From contig JAGWVA010000015.1 in NCBI GenBank assembly GCA_028875855.1, forward strand, positions 1 to 63,167: a DNA stretch of 63,167 bases, written 5' to 3'. The position numbers were made by a program, and so were the translations under genes. Below the pieces are notes generated by a model. It was not told the origin of the DNA. It searched no databases and saw only the letters and a program-made list of their open reading frames with translations. The stretch comes from Paracoccaceae bacterium (GTDB lineage: Bacteria > Pseudomonadota > Alphaproteobacteria > Rhodobacterales > Rhodobacteraceae). Each line of letters opens with the position of its first letter. Within the stretch, counting starts at the first letter, position 1. Positions 26,546 to 35,202 of this stretch are shown piece after piece.

Positions 26546-28453
26546 GTGACTGATACTCCGGCCCCGCGCGGCCGCAACGCCGCAACCGCGGTCCATCTGC
26601 GGCTGATCGCCACGACCGACCTTCACAGTCACATCTACCCCTACGACTATTTCGCCGACCGCCCGACGGACACGGCCGGGCTTTCGCGCACGGCAAGCCT
26701 GATCGCGGCGGCGAAGGCCGAGGTCGAGAACAGCCTGACGATCGACAACGGCGATATCCTGCAGGGCAATCCGCTGGGCGATTACATCGCCTACGAACGC
26801 GGCATCCGCCCCGGAGAGGGCCACCCGATGCTGCGCGCCATGCAGGCGGCGGGGGTCGAGGCGACGACGCTGGGCAACCACGAATTCAACTACGGGCTGG
26901 AATTCCTGCATCAGGCGCTCGACGGCGCGGGGATTGCCGTCGTATCGGCCAACGTGCTGACCGCCAAGGGCGCGACCCCGGCCGAAGACCGGACGCTGGT
27001 GCCGCCCTATGCGATCCTGCCGCGCGACGTGACGGATGCGGACGGACGCCGGCACAGGCTGAACGTCGGCCTGATCGGGTTCGTTCCGCCGCAGATCCTT
27101 CAGTGGGACCACCACGCGCTGGACGGCCGCATCTTCACCCGCGACATCGTCGAGACCGCCGCCGCGCGCGTGCCGGAACTGCGTGCCCGCGGCGCCGATG
27201 TGGTGATCGCGCTGGCCCATACCGGCATCGGCGCGGCCGAGCCCCTGCCGGGCATGGAGAATGCGGCCACCGCGCTCGCCACCGTCCCGGGGATCGACGT
27301 CATCGTGGCGGGTCACACGCATCGGGTCTTTCCCTCCTCTGCCTTCGACGGCCATCCCGGCGCGGACGCCGGGTCTGGGACGCTGCACGGCGTGCCCGCC
27401 GTGATGGCGGGGTTCTGGGGTTCGCACATAGGCGTTGTCGATCTGACGCTGCGACCGTCACCCGACGGCTGGCGGATCGAAGCGGCGCGGTCCGAGGTGC
27501 GCCCGATCTGGCAGCCCGACGCGGAGGGCGCGCCCGTGGCGACGGTCCGCGACGCGCCTGCCGTTCTGGCGGCCGCCAAGGCCGAGCACGCGGAAACGCT
27601 GACCTATATCCGCCGCCCCGTGGGCCATCTGACCGCCCCGCTGACCAGCTATTTCGCCTTGGTCGCCGATGACCCTTCGGTCCAGATCGTGGCGGAAGCC
27701 CAGCGGGCCTATCTGGCCGAGATGCTGGAAGGCACGGCCCATGCGCATTTGCCGATCCTGTCCGCCGCGGGCCCGTTCAAATCCGGTGGTCGCGGTGGGC
27801 CGGATTACTACACCGACATCCCGGCCGGGCCGCTTGCGCTCAAGAACGTGGCGGACCTCTACCTTTACCCCAACACCGTCCGGGGCCTGAAGATCAGCGG
27901 GGCCGACCTGCGCGAATGGCTGGAACGCTCGGTGGGTCTTTACAACCGGCTGACGCCCGGCGGGCAGGACCAGCCGCTGATCGACACCCGCTTTGCGACC
28001 TACAACTTCGACGTGATCGCCGGCGTGACCTACGAGATCGACCTGTCGCAGCCGTCGCGCTACGATCCGGACGGTCGGCTCGTAACGCCCGACGCACGAC
28101 GGATCGTGAACCTGCGCCACAAGGGCGCGGCGGTCGCGGAGACGGACGCCTTCGTCATCGCCACGAACAACTACCGCGCCAGCGGAGGCGGCGATTTCCC
28201 AGGCGCGAAGGGCGACACGATCATCTTCGTGGGCCCCGACACGAACCGCGACGTGCTCTTGCGCCACATCCACGCGCGCCAGACCATCACCCCGCCCGCG
28301 GCCGACACGTGGCGCTTTGCCCCGCTGCCCGGCACCACGGCGCTATTCGACACGGGCCCCGGCGCGCGGACGGCGCCACGCCCGCCGGGCCTCAGGCTCG
28401 ACGAGGTCGGCCCTGCTCCCGGGGGCTTCCTGCGCTACAGGCTTTCCCTCTAG
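26546..28453 (+). CDS. cpdB: 2',3'-cyclic-nucleotide 2'-phosphodiesterase/3'-nucleotidase (CpdB-like), no signal peptide
   Basis: 635 residues from a GTG start. The metallophosphatase domain shows TDLHSH, DNGDILQGNP, LGNHEFNYGL and AGHTHRVFP, which hold the dinuclear metal site. The C-terminal 5'-nucleotidase domain has NFDVIAGVTYEIDL and FVIATNNYRASGGGDFP. The order and length match CpdB (about 620-650). CpdB is normally exported to the periplasm, but no signal peptide is visible and an in-frame TGA lies only four codons before the GTG, so there is no room for one. Either the enzyme is cytoplasmic or it leaves by another route. Confidence 0.88.
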   Translation: MTDTPAPRGRNAATAVHLRLIATTDLHSHIYPYDYFADRPTDTAGLSRTASLIAAAKAEVENSLTIDNGDILQGNPLGDYIAYERGIRPGEGHPMLRAMQAAGVEATTLGNHEFNYGLEFLHQALDGAGIAVVSANVLTAKGATPAEDRTLVPPYAILPRDVTDADGRRHRLNVGLIGFVPPQILQWDHHALDGRIFTRDIVETAAARVPELRARGADVVIALAHTGIGAAEPLPGMENAATALATVPGIDVIVAGHTHRVFPSSAFDGHPGADAGSGTLHGVPAVMAGFWGSHIGVVDLTLRPSPDGWRIEAARSEVRPIWQPDAEGAPVATVRDAPAVLAAAKAEHAETLTYIRRPVGHLTAPLTSYFALVADDPSVQIVAEAQRAYLAEMLEGTAHAHLPILSAAGPFKSGGRGGPDYYTDIPAGPLALKNVADLYLYPNTVRGLKISGADLREWLERSVGLYNRLTPGGQDQPLIDTRFATYNFDVIAGVTYEIDLSQPSRYDPDGRLVTPDARRIVNLRHKGAAVAETDAFVIATNNYRASGGGDFPGAKGDTIIFVGPDTNRDVLLRHIHARQTITPPAADTWRFAPLPGTTALFDTGPGARTAPRPPGLRLDEVGPAPGGFLRYRLSL

Positions 28454-28458
28454 TCTGC

Positions 28459-28487
28459 TTGCATCGGGGCAAATCCCTGCCTATATG
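28459..28487 (+). promoter_or_regulatory. Promoter of the SRP RNA gene
   Basis: TTGCAT (28459-28464), a 17-base spacer, TATATG (28482-28487). The predicted transcription start, about 7 bases on, coincides with the first base of the SRP RNA stem. Confidence 0.8.
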
Positions 28488-28494
28488 ACCCGTC

Positions 28495-28588
28495 GAGAGG
28501 TTGGCGCGGGCGAGCGCCTCGCCAACCCGGTCAGGTCCGGAAGGAAGCAGCCGTAACGAGCCCCGCTTGGGTCGTTGTCCAGCCTCTC
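28495..28588 (+). ncRNA. ffs: Bacterial small SRP RNA (4.5S RNA)
   Basis: A 94-base RNA hairpin whose ends pair (GAGAGG at 28495 with CCTCTC ending at 28588). It contains the universally conserved Ffh-binding apical region, GGTCAGGTCCGGAAGGAAGC followed by AGCCGTAACGA, around 28529-28559. It forms the signal recognition particle with Ffh and targets membrane proteins to FtsY/SecYEG. It has its own promoter immediately upstream. The ends are inferred from pairing and could shift by a few bases. Confidence 0.96.
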
Positions 28589-28603
28589 ACCTTTCAATGT
28601 CAC

Positions 28604-28648
28604 CGGATTTTCTGGACGGGCGCCCCAGGGCAACCGCCCGGAAAATTT
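28604..28648. terminator. Interrupted inverted repeat between ffs and the phosphatase gene
   Basis: ATTTTC, a short bulge, CGGGCG, a loop of about 12, then CGCCCG and GAAAAT. The stem has A/T ends on both sides, so it could act as a weak bidirectional terminator for ffs (plus) and the converging phosphatase gene (minus). Confidence 0.4.
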
Positions 28649-28655
28649 GGGGCCT

Positions 28656-29138
28656 TCAGATCCCCTCGACAGCCCAATGATACTGCTCGTCGGTCTCTAT
28701 CGCGCAGGGCCGAACCTGCCGGAGCCGGGCCAGCGCCTCTTTCGGCGGCTCGCCCGCCTCGGTCATCAGCCGCAGCGCCACCATGCCCGACCGGCCGCAG
28801 CCGCCCTTGCAATGCAGAAGAACCCGCCCGCCCCGGTCGAGCCAGCCCAGCAGCTCGGCCGCGAGCATCGGCCACAGCGCCCCCTCCGATTCGGTCGGCA
28901 CGCCGAAATCCGTCACCGGGAAATGCCGCCAGGCGACGCCGATCTTTTCCATGTCGTCGGGCAGGTCATCGGCCACGCCCGCCATCTCGCCATGGCTGGT
29001 CATGCTCAGCACAAGGTCCGGCGCCCAGGCATGGATGGCGCCCAGATCGCCCCTGTAGTCGCCATAGCGCCCGGGAAGCGGGCAGATGCCCAGCCAGCCC
29101 GCCATCACCGGCAGTTCCGCGATCTGCAATCCGCTCAT
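28656..29138 (-). CDS. Dual-specificity/tyrosine-phosphatase-like protein
   Basis: 160 residues. The Cys-based phosphatase loop HCKGGCGRS lies at residues 109-117 (nucleophile Cys110, Arg116), with a general-acid candidate Asp77 in FPVTDFGVP. Small bacterial proteins of this cyclin-dependent-kinase-inhibitor-3-like family are often annotated as protein phosphatases. The start is the Met preceded by AAGGAAGGGCCG; the longer frame adds 14 charged residues without a ribosome site. It converges on ffs and is divergent from dnaX. Substrate unknown. Confidence 0.85.
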   Translation of the reverse strand: MSGLQIAELPVMAGWLGICPLPGRYGDYRGDLGAIHAWAPDLVLSMTSHGEMAGVADDLPDDMEKIGVAWRHFPVTDFGVPTESEGALWPMLAAELLGWLDRGGRVLLHCKGGCGRSGMVALRLMTEAGEPPKEALARLRQVRPCAIETDEQYHWAVEGI

Positions 29139-29251
29139 CGGCCCTTCCTTCGCCGCCGCCCGGCGGTCTTCGCGCGTCAAGCCTAGGCCTCGGGTGGACG
29201 GCGGGCAAGCCGCGCCCTACTCTGCGCTGTGACCGAATCCGAAGAGGCCCG

Positions 29252-31015
29252 ATGACCGACACGCCCGCCCCCGGCTATCAGGTGCTTGCGCGCAAGTATC
29301 GCCCCCAGACCTTCGCCGATCTCATCGGGCAGGAGGCGATGGTCCGCACGCTCAAGAACGCCTTTGCCGCCGACCGCATCGCCCATGCCTTCATCATGAC
29401 CGGCGTGCGCGGCGTGGGAAAGACGACCACCGCCCGGATCATCGCCAAGGGCCTGAACTGCGTTGGCCCCGACGGCAGCGGCGGCCCGACGACCGAACCC
29501 TGCGGCCAGTGCGAGCCCTGCCGCGCCATCGCCGAGGGCCGCCATGTCGATGTGATGGAGATGGACGCCGCCAGCCGCACGGGCGTGGGCGACATCCGCG
29601 AGATCATCGAAAGCGTGCACTACCGGGCGACCTCGGCGCGCTACAAGATCTACATCATCGACGAAGTTCACATGCTGTCCACGAGCGCCTTCAACGCGCT
29701 CTTGAAGACGCTTGAGGAACCCCCCGCGCATGTGAAATTCATCTTCGCCACCACGGAAATCCGAAAGGTGCCGGTGACCGTGCTGTCGCGCTGCCAGCGG
29801 TTCGACCTGCGCCGGATCGAACCCGAGGTGATGATCGCCCATCTCCAAAGGATCGCGGGGCTGGAAAAGGCCGAGATCGCCGAGGACGCGCTGGCGCTCA
29901 TCACGCGCGCCGCCGAAGGCTCGGTCCGCGATGCGATGAGCCTGATGGATCAGGCGATTTCCCATGGCGCGGGCGAGACGACCGCCGATCAGGTGCGCGC
30001 GATGCTGGGCCTTGCCGACCGCGGCCGGACGCTCGATCTGTTCGAACTGATCCTGCGCGGCGACGCGGCGGGGGCGCTGTCGGAACTGTCGGCACAATAC
30101 GCCAACGGGGCGGACCCGATGGCCGTGCTGCGCGATCTGGCCGAGATCACCCATTGGGTCAGCGTCATCAAGATCACGCCCGAGGCGGCCGAGGACCCCA
30201 CCGTCCCGCCCGACGAACGCGCCCGCGGCCTTGGCATGGCGGAGCGGTTGCAGATGCGCGTGCTGACGCGGATGTGGCAGATGCTGCTCAAGGCGCTGGA
30301 AGAGGTGGCACAGGCTCCGAACGCGATGATGGCGGCGGAGATGGCGATCATCCGCCTGACCCATGTCGCGGAACTGCCCAGCCCCGAAGACCTGATCCGC
30401 CGTCTGCAATCGCAGCCGCAGCCGCAGCCCCCCGCACCCGGCCCGGGCGGGGGCGCGCCGATGGGCGGCGGCCCCGGCCCCGGGGCGCTTTCGGGCGGGC
30501 CGCGCGTCAACGCGCCCCTGCGCGGCGCCACCATGTCCGGCGCGGCCACGGCCCTTGCGCAGGCGCCCGACACGGCGCTGGCACGCTTTGCGCGGTTTGA
30601 ACAGGTGGTGGAACTCATTCGCACCCACCGCGACGTGAAGCTGCTGATCGAGGTCGAGACCACGCTGCGCCTTGTCCACTACGCGCCCGGCCGGATCGAG
30701 TTCCAGCCGACCGATGCCGCGCCCAAGGATCTTGCCGCGCGGCTGGCGCAGCGGCTTCAGGCCTGGACCGGCGCCCGCTGGGGCGTCTCGGTCGTCTCCA
30801 CCGGCGGCGCGCCGACCATCGCGGAGGAACGCGACAAGGACCGGCTGCAGGCGATGGAGGAAGCTCGGCGCAATCCGTTGGTGCAGGCCGTCTTCGCCGC
30901 TTTCCCGAAGGCGCGCATCACCGATATACGCACCCCCGAGGCCCTCGCACAGGAAGCCGCCGCAGAGGCGCTGCCCGAGGTCGAGGACGAATGGGACCCG
31001 TTCGAGGACAATTGA
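29252..31015 (+). CDS. dnaX: DNA polymerase III subunits gamma and tau
   Basis: 587 residues. Clamp-loader ATPase with Walker A GVRGVGKT (51-58), a zinc module with Cys70/84/87/90, Walker B and DEVHML sensor region, then domain III. A Pro/Gly-rich linker (QPQPQPPAPGPGGG) leads to a tau-type C-terminal part ending EVEDEWDPFEDN, typical for alphaproteobacteria. I see no A6-G-type slippery heptamer in the linker, so a programmed gamma form is not evident. It heads the dnaX-ybaB-recR cluster. Confidence 0.97.
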   Translation: MTDTPAPGYQVLARKYRPQTFADLIGQEAMVRTLKNAFAADRIAHAFIMTGVRGVGKTTTARIIAKGLNCVGPDGSGGPTTEPCGQCEPCRAIAEGRHVDVMEMDAASRTGVGDIREIIESVHYRATSARYKIYIIDEVHMLSTSAFNALLKTLEEPPAHVKFIFATTEIRKVPVTVLSRCQRFDLRRIEPEVMIAHLQRIAGLEKAEIAEDALALITRAAEGSVRDAMSLMDQAISHGAGETTADQVRAMLGLADRGRTLDLFELILRGDAAGALSELSAQYANGADPMAVLRDLAEITHWVSVIKITPEAAEDPTVPPDERARGLGMAERLQMRVLTRMWQMLLKALEEVAQAPNAMMAAEMAIIRLTHVAELPSPEDLIRRLQSQPQPQPPAPGPGGGAPMGGGPGPGALSGGPRVNAPLRGATMSGAATALAQAPDTALARFARFEQVVELIRTHRDVKLLIEVETTLRLVHYAPGRIEFQPTDAAPKDLAARLAQRLQAWTGARWGVSVVSTGGAPTIAEERDKDRLQAMEEARRNPLVQAVFAAFPKARITDIRTPEALAQEAAAEALPEVEDEWDPFEDN

Positions 31016-31026
31016 AAGGCATCGCG

Positions 31027-31371
31027 ATGTTCAAAGGTTTGGGCGGTCTGGGTGACATGGCCAAGATGATGAAGGCCGCGCAGGAGATGCAGGGCAAGAT
31101 CGAGGAACTGGGCGAGGAGATGGCCCGCGTCACCGTGCAGGGCGAAGCCGGCGGTGGCCTCGTGAAAGCCACGGCGACGGCGAAGGGCGAGCTGACCGGG
31201 CTCGACATCGATCCGTCGATCCTCGTCGCCTCGGAAAAGGAAGTGGTCGAGGACCTGATCCTTGCCGCGATCAAGGATGCGCAGGCCCGCGCCGCCGCCC
31301 GCTACAGCCAGGAGATGCGCCGCATGGCCGAGGGCATGGGCCTGCCGCCCGACATGAAGCTGCCGTTCTGA
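31027..31371 (+). CDS. YbaB/EbfC family nucleoid-associated protein
   Basis: 114 residues beginning [20 protein letters not shown], with an N-terminal helix and the hairpin [20 protein letters not shown]. YbaB/EbfC dimers bind DNA as tweezers and sit between dnaX and recR in most bacteria, as here. The start is 12 residues inside a longer frame, immediately after the dnaX stop, with an AAAGGC ribosome site. Confidence 0.94.
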   Translation: MFKGLGGLGDMAKMMKAAQEMQGKIEELGEEMARVTVQGEAGGGLVKATATAKGELTGLDIDPSILVASEKEVVEDLILAAIKDAQARAAARYSQEMRRMAEGMGLPPDMKLPF

Positions 31372-31376
31372 CCGCG

Positions 31377-31976
31377 ATGACCGACGCCCCCGCCGAGATC
31401 GAGGCCCTGATCGACCTGATGGCCCGCCTGCCCGGCCTCGGCCCCCGTTCGGCCCGCCGCGCGGTGCTGCACCTGATCAAGAAGCGCGGCGTCCTGATGG
31501 CGCCGCTGGCCGAGGCGATGGCCGCCGTCGCCCGCACGGCGCGGGAATGCGTCAATTGCGGCAACATCACCACGTCGGACCTCTGCCCGATCTGCGCCAG
31601 CGAAAAGCGCGCCACGGGCGAGATCTGCGTGGTCGAAGACGTGGCCGACCTCTGGGCGATGGAACGCGGCGGCAGCTTCCGGGGTCGCTACCACGTGCTG
31701 GGCGGCACGCTCTCGGCGCTGGATGCCGTCGGGCCGGAAGAACTGCGCATCCCCAAGCTCCTGTCCCGCATCGCGGGCGAACATGTGACCGAGGTCATCC
31801 TTGCCCTGAACGCCACCGTCGATGGCCAGACGACCGCCCATTACATCGCGGACGCGCTGGAGGGGACGGGCGTTTCGATCACCAGCCTTGCGCAGGGCGT
31901 GCCGATCGGCGGGGAACTGGATTATCTCGACGACGGCACGATCAGCGCGGCGCTGCGCGCCCGCAAGCGGTTCTGA
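31377..31976 (+). CDS. recR: Recombination mediator RecR
   Basis: 199 residues. It has a helix-hairpin-helix ([17 protein letters not shown]), a zinc finger at Cys58/61/70/73, a Toprim domain ([14 protein letters not shown]) and the C-terminal [24 protein letters not shown]. With RecF/RecO it loads RecA on SSB-coated gaps. It starts five bases after the ybaB stop, completing the dnaX operon. Confidence 0.97.
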   Translation: MTDAPAEIEALIDLMARLPGLGPRSARRAVLHLIKKRGVLMAPLAEAMAAVARTARECVNCGNITTSDLCPICASEKRATGEICVVEDVADLWAMERGGSFRGRYHVLGGTLSALDAVGPEELRIPKLLSRIAGEHVTEVILALNATVDGQTTAHYIADALEGTGVSITSLAQGVPIGGELDYLDDGTISAALRARKRF

Positions 31977-32039
31977 CCGCCCTTGCCGCCCCTTGGCCCC
32001 GCGCGTTAGATGCGCGCGACGAACAGAAAGGGCACCACC

Positions 32040-32462
32040 TTGGAAGCACGCGTTAAATGGGTCGAAGGCCGCACCTTCGTCGGCCAGTCCGGCAGCGGCC
32101 ACAGCATCGTTCTGGGCTCCGCCACCGAACCGGGGGGCGCCACGCCGGGCCCCAGCCCGATGGAGCTGCTGCTGATCGGAACGGGCGGCTGCTCGTCGAT
32201 CGACGTCGTGATGATCCTCGAACGCGGGCGCGAGGCGGTCACCGCCTGCGACTGCCGCGTGACGGCCGAACGGGCCGAGACGGACCCCAAGGTCTTCACG
32301 AAGATCAACCTGCATTTCATCGTCACCGGCTGCGCCCTGAACGCGGGCAAGGTCGAACGCGCCGTGGCGCTGTCGGCCGAGAAATACTGTTCAGCCTCGA
32401 TCATGCTGTCGAAGGCGGCGGAAGTGACGCACAGCTTCGAGGTCGTCGAAGCCGAAGGGTAA
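32040..32462 (+). CDS. OsmC-family peroxiredoxin-like protein
   Basis: 140 residues from a TTG start. It has two conserved cysteines of the OsmC/Ohr/YhfA fold, Cys51 in GTGGCSSIDV and Cys98 in VTGCALNAGKVERA, plus the PSPMELLLIG helix start. This is the YhfA-like branch rather than Ohr. The TTG at 32040 is preferred over the ATG at 32010 because AGAAAGGG lies just upstream and the family begins with this EARVKWVEG strand. The longer form would add ten residues without a clear ribosome site. It likely reduces organic peroxides or sulfenates. Confidence 0.85.
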   Translation: MEARVKWVEGRTFVGQSGSGHSIVLGSATEPGGATPGPSPMELLLIGTGGCSSIDVVMILERGREAVTACDCRVTAERAETDPKVFTKINLHFIVTGCALNAGKVERAVALSAEKYCSASIMLSKAAEVTHSFEVVEAEG

Positions 32463-32550
32463 GGGGCAGCGCCCGCCTTGGGGGCGGTGGGGCGCTGGTC
32501 CGGGGGCACGTCGTGCCATTCCCCGGGCCGGTCGCCCTTCTTCCGTCCCG

Positions 32551-32586
32551 AAAACGAAAAACCCCCGCAGGCTGGGCCTCGGGGGT
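32551..32586 (-). terminator. Rho-independent terminator of rpsU
   Basis: On the minus strand ACCCCCG (from 32586), a 12-base loop, CGGGGGT and then TTTTCGTTTTCG. It lies about 38 bases past the rpsU stop and faces the OsmC gene. Confidence 0.85.
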
Positions 32587-32624
32587 CGTCCGGCGGCGGG
32601 CGAACCCGCCAAGCATCGCTCGTC

Positions 32625-32831
32625 TCAGACAGCGCCTTCGCGTTGAGCTTTCTTCCGCGCCAGTTTCCGCGCACGGCGGATGGCTTCGGCTTGCTCGCGC
32701 GCACGCTTGACGGACGGCTTCTCGAAATGTTGCTTGAGCTTCATTTCACGGAAGACGCCTTCGCGCTGGAGCTTCTTCTTCAGAGCCCGGAGGGCCTGAT
32801 CGACGTTATTGTCGCGAACGCTTACCTGCAT
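32625..32831 (-). CDS. rpsU: 30S ribosomal protein bS21
   Basis: 68 residues, very basic. It begins [20 protein letters not shown] and carries the bS21 core [18 protein letters not shown], with an alphaproteobacterial C-terminal extension rich in Arg/Ala. It binds near the anti-Shine-Dalgarno region of 16S rRNA. It is a single-gene unit with its own terminator; a candidate promoter TAGACA-N17-TATGGA is at 32886-32914 on the minus strand. Confidence 0.97.
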   Translation of the reverse strand: MQVSVRDNNVDQALRALKKKLQREGVFREMKLKQHFEKPSVKRAREQAEAIRRARKLARKKAQREGAV

Positions 32832-32885
32832 GTGGTTGTCACCACCTTTCTAAGTCAGAGTTGCACAAGATGTGCAGGCGCCGCG

Positions 32886-32914
32886 TCCATAGCAAAGCAG
32901 CGCGGGTTTGTCTA
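32886..32914 (-). promoter_or_regulatory. Candidate promoter of rpsU
   Basis: On the minus strand TAGACA (32909-32914), 17 bases, TATGGA (32886-32891). An alternative overlapping reading is TTGCTA-N17-CATCTT. The leader would be about 50 bases. Confidence 0.4.
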
Positions 32915-32958
32915 CCCGCGCGGTCTGCGCTACATCGGGGGAAGCGAAGGAGGCATCG

Positions 32959-33654
32959 ATGACCGACACACCCGAGGATTGGCGCGCACGGCTTTTGGAC
33001 GCCGCCATGATGCATGTCCCCTTCGACGGCTGGAGCACGGCGACATTCGACGCAGCCTGCCGCGACGCCGAGGTCGATCCGGGCCTTGCCCGGGCGATGT
33101 TCCCGCGCGGCGGGCTGGACCTCGCGCTTGCCTATCATGCGGCGGGCGACGCGGAAATGCTCAGGCGCCTGAAGGAAACCGACCTGTCCGCGCTGCGCTT
33201 CCGCAACCGGATCGCCACCGCCGTTCGCCTGCGGCTCGAGGCGGCCGACCGCGAGGCGGTGCGGCGCGGCACGACGCTGTTCGCGCTTCCCCAGCACGCG
33301 GCGGACGGCGCGAAGGCGATCTGGGGCACCGCCGACCTGATCTGGAAGGCCTTGGGCGACCGGTCGGACGACATCAGCTGGTACACCAAGCGCGCGACGC
33401 TTTCGGGCGTCTATGCGGCCACCGTTCTTTTCTGGCTGGGCGACGACTCGCCCGGGGCCGAGGCGACCTGGGCCTTTCTCGACCGCCGGATCGAGGATGT
33501 GATGCGGATCGAGACGGCCAAGTCGAAGGTCCGCGAAAGCCCGACACTGTCGCGCCTTCTGGCCGGGCCGATCTGGCTGGCCGGAAAGATCCACGCCCCG
33601 ACCCCGCGGCCCGACGGGCTGCCCGGCATCCTCAAACGTCCCGAAAGGCCCTGA
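32959..33654 (+). CDS. COQ9-family ubiquinone biosynthesis accessory protein
   Basis: 231 residues. The N-terminal part is TetR-like (WRARLLDAAMMHVPFDGWS, then FDAACRDAEVDPGLARAMFP). The C-terminal part matches the COQ9 lipid-binding domain (LFALPQHAADGAKAIWGTADLIW, TKRATLSGVYAATVLFWL). In eukaryotes COQ9 presents lipid intermediates to COQ7; alphaproteobacterial members are thought to act likewise. The start is fixed by GAAGGAGG seven bases upstream. It is divergent from rpsU and one base before the oxidoreductase gene. Confidence 0.9.
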   Translation: MTDTPEDWRARLLDAAMMHVPFDGWSTATFDAACRDAEVDPGLARAMFPRGGLDLALAYHAAGDAEMLRRLKETDLSALRFRNRIATAVRLRLEAADREAVRRGTTLFALPQHAADGAKAIWGTADLIWKALGDRSDDISWYTKRATLSGVYAATVLFWLGDDSPGAEATWAFLDRRIEDVMRIETAKSKVRESPTLSRLLAGPIWLAGKIHAPTPRPDGLPGILKRPERP

Positions 33655-33655
33655 G

Positions 33656-34645
33656 ATGACCCTGCCAGACACCATGCGCGCCATCGAGATCAGCGAGCCC
33701 GGCGGGCCCGAGGTGCTGCGCCCCTGCACCCGCCCCGTGCCCACGCCCGGCGCGGGGCAGATCGTCCTCCGCGTGGCCTATGCCGGGGTGAACCGTCCCG
33801 ACGCGCTGCAACGGGCGGGCAACTACGCGCCGCCCCCCGGCGCCTCGCCCCTGCCGGGGCTCGAAGCCGCGGGAACGGTCGCCGCGGTGGGCGAAGGGGT
33901 CAGCCGCTGGAAGGTGGGCGACGCGGTCTGCGCCCTGCTGCCCGGCGGGGGCTATGCCGAATATGCGCTCACCGATGCCAGCCACGCCCTGCCGATCCCC
34001 GAGGGGATGGGCCTGCGCGAAGCAGCCTGCCTGCCCGAGACCTGCTTTACCGTCTGGACGAACGTCTTCATGCGGGGCGGCTTGAAGGCCGGGGAGCGGT
34101 TCCTTGTCCACGGCGGCACCTCGGGCATCGGCACGACGGCGATCCAGCTGGCCCATGCCTTCGGCGCGCGTGTCTTCGCCACCGCCGGATCGTCCGAGAA
34201 ATGCGCCGTCTGCACCAAGCTTGGGGCGGAACGCGCAATCGACTACCGGCAGGAGGATTTCGTCGAGATCCTTAAGGCCGAGGGCGGGGCGGACCTGATC
34301 CTCGACATGGTCGGGGGCGCCTATCTGCCGCGCAACGTGCGCGCGCTGGCCGACGACGGGCGGCTGGTGCAGATCGCCTTCCTGCAAGGCCCCAAGGTCG
34401 AACTGAACTTCGCCGAGGTGATGATGCGCCGCCTGACGATCACCGGATCGACGCTCCGGCCGCAGTCGGTGCTGGCCAAGGCGCGGATCGCCGAGGGTCT
34501 GGAACGGCAGGTCTGGCCGCTTCTGGCCGCGGGCCGCGTGGCGCCGGTGATGGATTCGGAATTCCCGCTGGATCGGGCCGACGAGGCGCATCGGCGGCTG
34601 GAAGGCGCGGATCACATCGGCAAGGTGGTGCTCAAGGTCGCCTGA
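33656..34645 (+). CDS. Zinc-independent NAD(P)H quinone oxidoreductase (PIG3/QorB-like MDR family)
   Basis: 329 residues, a medium-chain dehydrogenase/reductase without the catalytic zinc ligands. The N-terminal GroES-like domain has YAGVNRPDALQRAGNYAPPPG, and the cofactor-binding Rossmann motif is LVHGGTSGIGTTAIQLA, followed by GSSEKCAVCTKLGAERAIDY. This pattern is typical of TP53I3/PIG3 quinone reductases that use NADPH. It starts one base after the COQ9 stop, so co-expression with a ubiquinone gene is likely, though any direct link is inference. Confidence 0.88.
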   Translation: MTLPDTMRAIEISEPGGPEVLRPCTRPVPTPGAGQIVLRVAYAGVNRPDALQRAGNYAPPPGASPLPGLEAAGTVAAVGEGVSRWKVGDAVCALLPGGGYAEYALTDASHALPIPEGMGLREAACLPETCFTVWTNVFMRGGLKAGERFLVHGGTSGIGTTAIQLAHAFGARVFATAGSSEKCAVCTKLGAERAIDYRQEDFVEILKAEGGADLILDMVGGAYLPRNVRALADDGRLVQIAFLQGPKVELNFAEVMMRRLTITGSTLRPQSVLAKARIAEGLERQVWPLLAAGRVAPVMDSEFPLDRADEAHRRLEGADHIGKVVLKVA

Positions 34646-34718
34646 GGCGGTCTTGATCCAGCGCATGGACGCCGCCCGGAACCCGCGCCACCCTTGGCGC
34701 GCAAAACGGAGGAACACC

Positions 34719-35186
34719 ATGACCGATCAAGCCAAACACGCTCTGGAAATCCTGCCGGGCTATCCCGCCGATGTCGTCGCCATCGAGGCGGTGGGCCATG
34801 TCACGCGCGCGGATTACGAAGAGGTTCTGATCCCCGCCGTGCTTGCCACGGCGAAGGCCGAGGGCAAGGTGAAGCTGCTCTACCTCATCGGCGCGCGCTT
34901 CGCGGGCCTCAGCCTTGGTGCTGCATGGGACGATGCGAAGCTTGGCCTTCTGCACATGGGCGATTTCGCGCGCGTCGCGGTCGTGTCGGACGTGGACTGG
35001 ATCCGCGTCGGGCTGAAGATGTTCGCGCCTTTCATGCCCTGCCCCGTTCACGTGTTCCACACCGCCGAACTGGCCGCGGCGAAGGACTGGATCACGGCGG
35101 CCGACGTGCCGCGCAAGGGGCGGCCGGGGGTGGACGTGACCCACAAGCTGCCGCTGGCCGAAGACAAGATGCCGCCGAACCCGTGA
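34719..35186 (+). CDS. SpoIIAA-like (STAS/SEC14-type) domain protein
   Basis: 155 residues. The pattern VVAIEAVGHVTRADYEEVLIPAV, KLLYLIG, DFARVAVVSDVDWIRVGLKMF and CPVHVFHTAELAAAKDWI matches the SpoIIAA-like family (PF11964), which adopts a STAS/CRAL-TRIO-like fold. A C-terminal extension of about 35 residues (VPRKGRPGVDVTHKL) is present. The start follows ACGGAGGA. Role unknown; it converges on the RNase T2 gene. Confidence 0.8.
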   Translation: MTDQAKHALEILPGYPADVVAIEAVGHVTRADYEEVLIPAVLATAKAEGKVKLLYLIGARFAGLSLGAAWDDAKLGLLHMGDFARVAVVSDVDWIRVGLKMFAPFMPCPVHVFHTAELAAAKDWITAADVPRKGRPGVDVTHKLPLAEDKMPPNP

Positions 35187-35202
35187 GGGCGTGCCCCGGG
35201 GC

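Noticed and set aside
30400-30540. Programmed frameshift site in dnaX
   Set aside because: The Pro/Gly linker region has CAGCCG repeats but no A-AAA-AAG-type heptamer or stem. The full-length frame is intact to a tau-type end.
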